Source: Schistocerca nitens
Lineage: Eukaryota > Arthropoda > Insecta > Orthoptera > Acrididae
DNA length: 64,000 bases
Direction: 5' to 3'
Assembly (NCBI RefSeq): GCF_023898315.1
Contig: NC_064619.1
Coordinates: forward strand, 504,590,594-504,654,593
Every line of letters starts with the position of its first letter. Position 1 is the first letter of the stretch. The notes under the pieces were generated by a model. That model was not told where the DNA came from. It made no database searches and saw nothing but the letters and a program-made list of their open reading frames with translations. A program made the translations under genes and the position numbers. Shown here piece after piece: positions 44,665 to 55,019 of the stretch.

Positions 44665-44997
44665 TAATACAATGAGGGAAAAAAATCGCATCACCAAGAA
44701 GGAGCGATGCGCCATAAACGAAAGTTGGTACGCATGTTTCCACATCTGGAAGGTGACATCTACTCAAATTTCGCGCCAGTCGCATAAGAGGTGCACTGGT
44801 AGCGCCACTATGCAAATCCGTTTTGCTTTTAATATACGCCATGAGATCGTTAGCGTTGCTATCTTTGAGATTGAACATGGTTAAGTTCACGTTGCCTTTA
44901 GGTCGATAAAGCTGCCGTTGTTAACACTTCATTGAGTTTGAACGAGGTCGTGTAATAGGGCTACGAGAAGCTGGACGTTCCTACTGTGATGCTGCAG

Positions 44998-46553
44998 AAA
45001 GGGGACCGATGACCGTAGCAGTCTGGCCCCTTTAATCCCACAAACCAACCAACTGCACAAAGACTTGACACAAACATAGATAAGCCGTGGCTCGCTCACG
45101 CTGTGCGCTGGATTAACCCTTCATTGCGATTCTGTCTTTAGTCTCTCGCGGTTATCGCGATTATGCTGTTATCCTCTCCTTCCGCGTGTGACAGCAGCGG
45201 TGTGTATCGATATTCGCACCTTGGACTATCTTCGACCTGGCGCTTTTAGTTTCTAGATGGGCAGTGTGCGAGGAGTCGGTCGGTCGGCGTGGAGCAGTGT
45301 GGTATTCTCGGCTGGACGTATTTTGGCCGGGGCCCGCTCGCGGTCACTACGCCGTGTCGCAGTGTGTGGCTCACCGTCCTTGGACACGAAAGTTGAGTTT
45401 TGATTTAACCTACTAACAAGTCAAGACTGTTGACATTGTAGCGTTTGGAGTTCGTTGTCGGCTGTTGGGATATTCCCGCGGGCAACAACGTGACTTTTAA
45501 GTTGGAAAATTCTAGCCACCCTCCGGTGGAGTTTCGCTGTATTTGGGTATTCGAATTGATGTGCACCAGCGGAATATTCTGCCTTGTGGCCGTTAATGTT
45601 CCGGTTACCTGACCTGGGCGTTGACGTAAATTTCAGGCAGTGTAGTTTCCACATTGTGTTGTTGCTGTCCAGCACGGTGTGAAGTTTGACATCTCCGTGT
45701 ATGATTGATTGTGGGCGCCAATATCTTCTACGTTGAACTCCCTGTTGAGCCCTGGTCGGGTGAAGTGAAAGTTATCTTGTCGGTGGGTCCGCTGGTCGGT
45801 CGGTTGGGTTGTCATCGGATCGTTAATGGTTGGCCCGACTGCCTGTCTCACCTAAGCGAGCGTTAGTGTTTTAATCACAGGCTGACCCTCGAGCATCTGG
45901 GCGTCCTTGTGTGTAGTGCCTTAGTTTTTTTTTTTAAATTTGTTCTTGTTGTTTGTACTTGTGTGGCTTCTAGCCGGTTTTGTGTTTTAAATTCGAGTTG
46001 TTTTACTCTTAAGGCCTTAAGCCTAGATTAAAGTACTCTTTCACGTAAGCCCTTTGGCATTTAAATTTTTTTTTAATTTTTAAGGCTTCGGCCTCCAGCC
46101 GATTTGAATTTACCTTCTGTACTTCAACCTATTGAATATTTAAGTCTTCGGCCTTCAGCCGGTTTGAGTTTCAGTTGTTTTTTCTTATGGCTTTCGGCCT
46201 AAATTAAAGAACTGTTCCACGTAAGGACTTTGGTATTTAAAGAATTATGTTATGGAGTTGTTTACTTCAGCCTAACTAAAGAACTGTTTTAAGACAAGGC
46301 TTACCTTTTAAATTTCTCATTATGCTTACGTTTTCAGTTATTGGCCTTCAGCCGTTTTTAAATTAAAGTGGCTTTCAGCCGGTAATTAAGTCCCTAAGAT
46401 GAAGAGTATCTACTCAAGAAATTTTTTTGGGGCTCTTGTAATAAAGTTGTATGTTCGAGTGTAACTGACAGCCCCTTATTTCGGCCCCGTTCCGTAATTT
46501 ATTCTATCTGTCCTATACCGCGGGTTAACCAGTGCATTTCAATATGTACTGCA
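44998..46553. mobile_element. Solo-LTR-like block inserted in the Tc1-like copy
   Basis: About 1.5 kb of non-coding sequence interrupts the Tc1-like reading between 45000 and 46546, with a short matching actgcaca at 45053-45060 and 46546-46553. It holds GC-rich sequence on the left and a T-rich right half with repeated ggcttcggcc/ggccttcagcc motifs. AATAAA lies near 46439, about 100 bp from the right end. These are features of a long terminal repeat without its internal region. The first 50-60 bp (ggaccgatgaccgtagcagt) may be a separate SINE tail. The LTR family and exact ends are not established. Treated as an old solo LTR fossil. Confidence 0.45.
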
Positions 46554-46736
46554 CATGACTGTTGGCAGTGGTGGTCACGAGAATGTACAGTCGAAGGAAC
46601 ACCGGACTCCGAACGACCACTTGGTACTAACGAGAGGGAAGATCATCGTATTCGGCATACTGCTCCGGCGCATCGTACTGCGTTTAAAGCAGCAGCCTGA
46701 GCAGCAGTTTGCACTGCAGTGACACAAAAAAATGTT

Positions 46737-47008
46737 ACAAACCGCTTAACCGAGCGAGGTGGCGCAGTGGTTAGCACACTGGACTCGCATTCGGGAGGAC
46801 GACGGTTCAATCCCGTCTCCGGCCATCCTGATTTAGGTTTTCCGTGATTTCCCTAAATCGTTTCAGGCAAATGCCAGGATGGTTCCATTGAAAGGGCACG
46901 GCCGATTTCCTTCCCAATCCTTCTTTAACCCGATCCTATGCTCCGTCTCTAATGACCTCGTTGTCGACGGGACGTTAAACACTAACCACCACCACCACAA
47001 ACCGCTTA
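46737..47008 (+). mobile_element. tRNA-derived SINE, type C, with 12-bp target-site duplication
   Basis: The SINE is 46749-46996, flanked by exact acaaaccgctta at 46737-46748 and 46997-47008. The head reads ggtggcgcagtggttagcac (A box) and GGTTCAATCCC (B box). The body has gatttaggttttccgtgatt and cgacgggacgttaaacacta, and the tail is (CAC)n. The perfect duplication shows a recent insertion. Confidence 0.93.
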
Positions 47009-47376
47009 TTTGAAAGACAGCTCAGAGCCAGAAGTCCTATAGCGTGCATTCCACTGACCCCATACCACCGCCATTTGCGATTTCAGTGGTTTCAGGTGAA
47101 AGCTCATTCGAGGGTCGAGTTGAGGTGAGACCTGATTCTCCCTCGGTGGCAGTGATAACCATGTGTTGGTTAGAAGGAGGTCAGTTGACGGCCTGGAAAT
47201 AACCTGGCTGCGTGCTAGACCTGGAGCTATAGTCGGGGTACGACTTCGTGTGACAGCAGGAGCACTCTCGTCGCTATCCCACGCACCCTGATTGCAAATT
47301 TTCCGTCCGTCTGGTGATTTGAAGGGTTGCGGACATCGGACGACAACTCCATCGTCGTCTACAAACATCATTAACC

Positions 47377-47637
47377 ACCCTTGTACTGCCCGCACCGGTA
47401 GCTGAGTGGTCAGCGTGACAGACTGTCAATCCTAAGGGCCCGGATTCGATTCCCGGCTGGGTCGGAAATTTTTCTCCGCTCAGGGACTGGGTGTTGTGTT
47501 GTCCTAATTATTATCATTTCATCCCCATCGACACGCAGGTCGCCGAAGTGGCGTCCAATCGAAAGACCTGGACCAGGCGAACGGTCTACCCGACTGGAGG
47601 CCCTAGCCACACGACATTTCCATTTACCCTTGTACTG
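47377..47637 (+). mobile_element. tRNA-derived SINE, type D, with 12-bp target-site duplication
   Basis: The SINE is 47389-47625 between exact acccttgtactg at 47377-47388 and 47626-47637. The head reads ggtagctgagtggtcagcgt (A box) and GATTCGATTCC (B box). The body shares caggcgaacggtctacccga with the copy at 19693-20059. Confidence 0.93.
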
Positions 47638-47822
47638 ACTGATCAGGTGCAACAGGATTGGAACTCCACCCCACAGACATCTAGCACCCGTACAACACAA
47701 TGCGTGCACGTTTGCATGCTTGCATTCAAGATATTGGTGGTTACACCGGATATTAAGGGTCCGCCATTTCACATTTACAATGGTTTATCTTGCGATTACA
47801 TTAACCTGACGTCTCGCAATGT

Positions 47823-48039
47823 TAATCGTTTAAAAATGGTTCAAATGCTCTGAGCACTATGGGACTTAACATTTGAGGTCATCAGTCCCCTAGAACTCAG
47901 AACTGAGTAACCTAACTTACCTATGAACATTACAAACATCCATGGCCAAGGCTGGATTCGAACCTGCGACCGTAGAGTTCACGCAGTTCCAGACTGAAGC
48001 GCCTAGAATCGCCCGGCCACAGCGGCCGGCTAATCATTT
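47823..48039 (-). mobile_element. tRNA-derived SINE, type A, with 9-bp target-site duplication
   Basis: The SINE is 47832-48030 on the minus strand, flanked by taatcgttt (47823-47831) and taatcattt (48031-48039), one mismatch. The head carries the B box GGTTCGAATCC, and the body has several differences from other copies. Confidence 0.9.
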
Positions 48040-50425
48040 CAATATGCTACTTAGACAAAAGTACTCCCGAAATCTCGTTAGTCTACATTCATTACTTCTT
48101 GTTCTTGCTACCTTTTCCTGCCATTGTATGATATCGTCTTAGTTTTAGATTTACTATACTGCAAATTACATTCTGCAAAGACCTTATAAATTCATGTGTA
48201 CACGACACTGCTACCCGGAAACTAAATCAATGCTGTTGATTTTCAAATGACTGATACGTACAGTTGTACCCCAAAAAGAAAACCAGGTGCTCATTAAAAT
48301 GTTCGACTGCTGTTATTTTATGCATGAAGGCAAAGATGCAGTGAATGCAACAAAGACTGAAATCTGGAAAATGTACGTGGAAATGTGAATTCACGTTCAC
48401 AAGTGCTTCTTGGTTGTCCACAGAGAAGGAAAGGAGCGAATCGCGTCTCTCGTTCCTGCAAAAAGCTGCATCTTCAGCATCTTCTTTCCGCTCAATGTAG
48501 ACACGTAGACATGCCCGTATATTGGGCTGTTACTACGCTGCGACATTTGTGTTCTGCCACAGAAACAAATAACGAGAACATTTCCCAGGGACTGAAAGAG
48601 AACGAGGTGTTTGCCTACTTACAGACACGGTAACGAGCAGCCTTTCCAAATTACTGGCGTCAGTGAATGGTTACCTGGCGTCGAAAACTGGAGAAACCTT
48701 TTTCTGCTACAGCGATAAAAGCAGATCTTGAACGAGCGTCTCATTATAAATCGGACCCCCTCAGAAATAATAATTTCCGAAATATAGTGCCTTCTAGATA
48801 AGGACAAAGGTATGTTCTACGCTTTCATCCAACTTTTCTGTCGTCGGCTGGCACTCAGTAATTCGTGACATTTTAAGGTGATGTATGTGCGGCAGCATAT
48901 TCAACAACATACCGGAGAAGACTATGCAAAATTTTGTGGTTGTCATTAAATCGTGTACACCATCATTTTCGATTATTATTCCTTTTTTTCTGGATAGTCT
49001 CATTATACCTAATATTTCTAAAATGATTTAACCATTCTTGTTCTTTTATTTAAATATACACTTTCCTTGTATTACGTATTGTCATTTTCCAACCATAGTT
49101 ATCGTTATGTGTATTGATCCCTCTTTCTCATGACGACGACCTCACACTTATTTTTAGAAAGTGGGGCACTGCACGCCTTACCTTACGCCAAATGAGATAT
49201 GTATCCACCAATTACAATACCCTAAAAATACTAATCCTGACGACAAGAACGACAATTTTTAAGCAAAAATTTCGTTATAGTTAAAATTGCAGTAATTAAC
49301 GAAATTCAGTAACTAAGAAAACATAGTTGATAAACGAATTAGTATTTGTATCTAAGGACAGGGATACTTGCTTTTTATTCTTTATGATTTACTGGACCGG
49401 TGTCGTGAACATGCTCATCATCAGCTGCCCAATGCAAATAATATGTTGTGTAATATGTGCCATAGGCTAACTTTATGGGAGTTGAAAGTGTTTATAATTT
49501 TGTGTATTTGGTGTTACACTGTTTATTACTCAGATATATTTTACGTTCAAACCTTCATTGATATTTTTGATGCTCCATTAATATTACGTCTTTTCTAGCG
49601 CATTCCCACGTTAGTACAAATGAATCTAATCATGCTTCACAAATTCACTGAGATATTTTGTTGTGCAAACGTCAAGTACGTCAAAGACATCACTTTTGTA
49701 TATTTTGGTTGGTTTAGCTAAGGTGTGCAGTCTCCATGTTTGCTTCGCCTGCTGTTAATAAAGATGTAAAAATATAGTTGTATAAAAATAAAACGTGGAA
49801 ATATAAATAGTATGAAGTGTGTTAGGTTTAGTTTTAAAGGTTGATACATCTTTGGACGATGATACTTGTAAAAATGTTGATACAAATATTTGCTCGTTTA
49901 GAAACGACAAACGCACAGCGACTCCCTTAACAGATAGCCTATATAGCATGCCTTATTCATCTCTTTTTTATATCTTCTGTAGAACTGCTATTAATGATAG
50001 TTGTCTCGATACCGGTTCGGTAAATGAAAACACATAAAAATCAAACATCGTTATTTATATACATAAATAAAAATGTTATTTATCAAGTACATCAAGGCTG
50101 CAACACACCTTGAATGCAAAACATTTGAAACATATCAGTTTTCTTACAGTTACGAAGGTGCAAATGTGGAATGCGGAACAATCAAGTAACTTGGAAAATA
50201 TAAGTCATGGACTACTGCTAAAGAGAAAGTCTATTTCTCTAGCGAGAAACTAGAAACGCATTTTAAGAACACACAGGTGCAGTTGATAAAGGTTTTAATT
50301 ATCTTCTTCTCCAGCTCACGGAACGTCTTGATAGCAATTTCAATGTACGCTGCAGCGCCGAAACACTCGTACAGGCAACGATATTCAAATAATGAGATAC
50401 GTAAACAGGCGCTGCGCTCAGCAAC
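48040..50425. other. AT-rich stretch, no recognised gene
   Basis: Only short frames (62-87 codons) without motifs. No repeat or RNA feature was recognised in these 2.4 kb. Confidence 0.45.
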
Positions 50426-50429
50426 GCCT

Positions 50430-51475
50430 ATATGACACAAGTGTCTGGTGCAGTTGTTAGATCGGCTACTGCTGCTACAATGGCAGCTTATCAAGATTTA
50501 AATGAGTTTCAACGTGGCGTAATAGGCAGCGCACGAGCGATGGGAGACAGCGTCTCTGAAGTAGCGATGAAGTGGGGATTTTCCCGTTCCATCGTGAATA
50601 TAAGGAATCAGGTAAAACATCAAATCTCCGACATAGTTGCAGCAGGAAGAAGATCCAGCGAGAACGGGACCAACGACGACTGAAGAGAATCCTTTAACGT
50701 GAGGGATGTGCTACCCTTCAGCAATGCTGGGTCATAAACAAGTCTTACCGTGCGAACGTTTCAACGGAATATCATCGATATGGGCTTTCGGAGCCGAAGG
50801 CTCACTCGTGTAACCTTCATGACCTCACGACACAAATATTTAGGCCTTGCCTGGACCCGTGAACATCGAGATTGGACTGTTGATGACTGGAAACATGTTG
50901 CCTGGTCGGGCGAGTCTCGTTTCCAATTGTATAGAGCAGATGGATGTGTACGGGTATGGAGACAACCTCATGAACCCATGGACCCTGCATGTCAGCAGGG
51001 GACTGTTCAAGCTGGTGGAGGCTCTGTAATGTGTGGGACGTGTGCAGATGGACTGATACCACTCTGACAGGTGACACGTACGTAAGCATCCTGTCTGATC
51101 CCCTTCATTCATTCATATCTATTGTGCATTCAGACGAGTTGGACAATTTCAGCAGAACAATGCGACAACTCTCTCGTCCAGAATTGCTACAGAATGGCTC
51201 TAGGAACACTCTTCTGAGTTTAAATACTTCCGCTGACCACCAAACTCCCCAGACATGAACATTATTGAGCATGTGTGGGATGCCTTGCAGCGTGCTGTTC
51301 AGAAGAGGCCTCCACCCCCAAGTACTCTTAGAGATTTATCAACAGCCCTGCAGCATTCATTGAGCCAGTTCCCTCCAGAACTAGTTTTAACAGACCTCTT
51401 CCTAAGATTTCCACAGTCTATAAGTTGTCCTACTCCTTTGTCCACAGGGTGACTTCAGGCACTACAGGAGATTCA
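50430..51475 (+). pseudogene. Tc1-like transposase, broken copy of a second lineage
   Basis: The N-terminal helix-turn-helix part is an open frame at 50432-50683 (LNEFQRGVIGSARAMGDSVS, then EVAMKWGFSRSIVN). The catalytic part follows in another frame: FMTSRHKYLGLAWTREHRDW near 50816-50875, DDWKHVAWSGESRFQLYRAD near 50884-50943, VRVWRQPHEPMD near 50950. In WSGESRF the first catalytic Asp (WSDESRF) is changed to Gly. The end reads MNIIEHVWDALQRAVQKR near 51255-51308, where the block normally starts SPDLNPIEHVW. The middle (51070-51250) is frame-shifted. It is distinct in sequence from the copies at 42768 and 44665. Terminal repeats were not resolved. Confidence 0.8.
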
Positions 51476-51679
51476 AATTTATAGTCCGAGGTCGTTAACA
51501 AGTACGAACAGTTTGGTACTTAACTCATATCGATGGCTGCGTTGTTGTCTTCGTGAAGTCTAGAGGTGATTCCACTGCGAAGTTCCCGCGGTTTTCTTTG
51601 TGTTTGGATGAGACTAACTGGTTTGTAGGGCGACGTGGTATTTTGATTTCTAGAGAGCAAACGTTACATTAGTTTTGCA
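51476..51679. other. Spacer
   Basis: Nothing recognised. Confidence 0.3.
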
Positions 51680-51956
51680 CATCACTATTTAATTCATTTA
51701 TTCACATTTAACACTTCTAAAATAATATGGAATAAGGCATTGTTTTACACCACATCTTTATCACCACCTCCTCCAACCCACGCTCCCGATTCAAAGACCG
51801 CCAACCACGTCTTCCAAAGATCGACCTCCTTCCCGCATGACCAAAGATAACCGTCTCTTAGTTGTTGAACTCGCAGTCAAAGGCAGTGTTCACATAAAAC
51901 ATTACACGTAAAGAAATTACTGACATACATGATTTTACGTTCTGTTATAATACATC

Positions 51957-51981
51957 CCCCCCCACACACACACACACACAC
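51957..51981. repeat. C-run plus (CA)n microsatellite
   Basis: A run of seven C bases followed by cacacacacacacacaca. Confidence 0.85.
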
Positions 51982-53849
51982 AAGTCCATGCATGCCATAA
52001 ATGGGATTGTGTGTCACTATGGAATAAAATATATCTAATACATACATCTTAATAAAATTTCCAGTTCCGAAAGTTAGTAATAAAATTGGTTTCTCAAGTG
52101 ATCTTAGTTATATATATACTTCCATGATACAAAATTTGAAGGTTACTTTGGCTGTATTGAGTAACAAGTGTAATGAACTTATAGCTAACAATAAAATATG
52201 GCACCTTATATTTAATTGATCATGGTAGCTGCAGAGCCGTGTTAATATGGGTACATAATTATATAGTATATGTATAAACTCAAGTTTACTTCCATACTGA
52301 CTTAATGCATCTTAGTTAAACTCACTCTTCTGATAGCAGGAAACATTGTCAGTGGTTTCTTTAGAATATATTAACTGTGGAATGAAGGCATCTCTCACAA
52401 TCTTTTAATATAAGCGTTTCAATAAAATACCTTATGGCATGGCTTGTGCCCAAAACAACCATTAAATCTAAAGAAATCATTATTGTAAGATAAACAGGTT
52501 CTTTTAACCACATACATAAAATGGACAGAGTTCAAAATATTGTAATACTTATACACAGCGTTAAATGGTTGTCTCTTAGGTAAAATTCATGTATACATAA
52601 TGCAAGTAATCACATGGTGAATCTAGTGTAAATTCAATTGCATGTGATCAGCACTGTATTTTCAGAGTGAGATTGGTTTACCTATTTATGATTTAATGTT
52701 TCCTTTATAATAAGGTAGCTGAGACATTACTTATATGATTGTGTCTTTATCATTGCAGTATCCTCACATTGTACATCTATGTCAGCTTTATAGCTCAATT
52801 TATGACAAACTCTACACTTACATTGTGTAAGATTGTTGGTATTTATACCTTAACTTTACAGAATTATTAAACAGTGTTTCATTTTGATTTACCCTCCTGT
52901 GCTCAAATAGCATACTGCCATGAATAGACATTATTTTAAATTGTGTAACAGAGCATGGGATACATTCCTAACAGCTCTTCATTCCCTATAACATTAAATT
53001 ATGTAAACTATTACAAAATATTCTCCCACAATATAGACCTCAAAATTAGTATCACATAACCTTCAATCCATCAAAAGAGTTTCAAACGTAACACATCAAC
53101 AACTGTCTCCATAATGCTCTAAACCTCAATACATTCTTAATTCGCGTAGTTAAATTTCATGACTACCCACTTTTTTTTAACACACTACAACATACCTGGT
53201 CTTTCAAAGCACACCTCATAATCTGACAAGTATCTGCAGTTTGCTTTATCCATTAAATAATGTTCCATCTGACATAGCTTACAAAAGACAAGGTTTTGTC
53301 TTCTTACAAACAATCATTATTCATATCTTATTACTTTAAAAGTGTGTACATCATTAACTTGGGTTTCTGCTAAGAGACATTACTATGGAACTGTGGAATT
53401 GTTCGTAGTCTGACACACTGCCCTCATACCAAATTTAATGAATGGGTATATTAGAGACCAAAGAGAAATTAGTACAAACATAATTCGCATTAACACAAAA
53501 TCTACTTCACACTTTTAGCTGACATAGTACCACACTTTGACAGGAAGTTTTCCTTGAAAGATAAAACAATAAAGTGATATAGTTGGGCCAGTCAACTAAT
53601 TCCTTACAAGCAGCATTTCACTTGTTAATGACTATTTTATTGGTCATGTTTGTAGAGTTTTAACTCTGTAACATTGCGCAGTCCAAATAACTTCTTGGAT
53701 TTTGGGTAGATTAGCCTATAGGCATTAGGGTGCGGGTTTTCCTTGATTTCAAAGGGGCCTATATAGATGTCAAAAAATTTCTTTATTTCCGAACTCATCA
53801 ATTTAGATTTTTCCTGTATTTTTACTAAAACCAGATCTCCTGTCCTGAA

Positions 53850-54904
53850 CTATACTCCTTCACTTCTTACACCATGTCTCCGTTTCCTTACCTCTCCTTG
53901 TCTTTTCATAGTGTTCCTAACAGCTGTCTCCCTTTCCTGGGGTGTCATAGTTTGACGAGGTGGGAAATCAACATTCTCAGAAATCAAATTTGCAGGTCGT
54001 CTATTAAACATTACTTCATAAGGTGAAAAACCAGTGGTTGAATGTTGTAGGCTGTTCATTATATCCTCGACGTCAGTAACATTTTCAATCCAATTAACAT
54101 GATTTTTACTACAATGTGTTCTGCAGAGCCTTCCAATTTCCCTCATGTACCTTTCTGCTGGGTTACTTGATGGGTGACAAACCGAAATCAAAATATGTTT
54201 TATTCCTGTATCCTCAATAAAAATTTTCCATAATTTAGATGTAAACTGTGACGCATTATCAGACTTGATGGCCTGGCGTATACCAATATTTGTGAAATAA
54301 TGATTCGTCAGCTTGATAATTTGTTTACTGGTTGCTCTCTTTAATGGGTACAATTTAATAAATTTAGAGAAAAAATCAACTATAACGAAGATGTATTTGT
54401 ACCCTCCTCTTGATTTTGGTAGTGGTCCATATAAATCGATAGCTGTCAATTCTAGGTTTTTATTTGGTAAAATGTTTTGCATCAATTCTTTAGAAGTTTG
54501 GTTACTCACTTTTACCCTCTGACAACGATCACAGGTTTCAAGTTTTTCCTTCATTCTCCAACTGATATTATAGAAGTATACATTTTCCTGTATCTTCTGT
54601 ATACATCTTGTTGCTCCACAGTGTCCGAAGCTTTTATGTATGAAACTGATAACGTGTCAATACATTGCTCAGGCCAGCACAGTTTCCAATTGTCTAAGTC
54701 AGGTCTAGGTCTCCTAAACAAAATCCCTTTTTGTACTTTATAATACTGATCTACCTTTTCTCCTCCCTTTTTCCCTATATAACTTTTAACCAACTTCCAA
54801 TTTTCATCATGGTTTTGGTTTCTACGAATATCATTACAAATTTTTAGTATTTCAGCCTCATCTTTTACACCCTTTAAGTACATAAGTTTGAACTCTTTCT
54901 CCAC
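53850..54904 (-). pseudogene. gypsy integrase region (fossil part)
   Basis: The catalytic core shows AIDLYGP, KSDNASQF and NPAERY blocks, which carry the D, D and E of a DD35E integrase. An upstream CDRCQ block belongs to the zinc-binding end. Part of the 51680-64000 fossil. Confidence 0.85.
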
Positions 54905-55019
54905 TTTTCCATAAGTATTTTCAACATCTGCACCTACTGGTAGTCTGGAAAGGGCATCTGCAATGACATTATGTTTACCCTGAATAAATTTGATCTCATA
55001 GTCAAACTGTTGAAGGAAT

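Larger units (their letters stand above)
44665..47815 (+). pseudogene. Tc1-like transposon copy split by three later insertions
   Basis: Four segments of one Tc1-like copy can be ordered. 44665-45000: 5' end and N-terminus (FERGRVIGLREAGRSYCDAA near 44940-45000). 46546-46748: HDCWQWWSRECTVEG then TPDSERP, the end of the DNA-binding part. 46997-47388: LFERQLRARSPIACIPLTPYHRHLR near 47006-47080 and DNHVLVRRRS near 47150. 47626-47815: YNTMRARLHACIQDIGGYTGY, the C-terminal end. Between them lie a solo-LTR-like block and SINEs of types C and D. Both SINEs have clean target-site duplications, so the Tc1 copy predates all three. The middle of the transposase is frame-shifted and lacks much of the catalytic region. 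Confidence 0.7.

Noticed and set aside
44423-44890. 155-codon minus-strand frame as a gene
   Set aside because: It partly overlaps the 5' end of the Tc1-like copy on the opposite strand, and no family signature is seen. It is probably chance.
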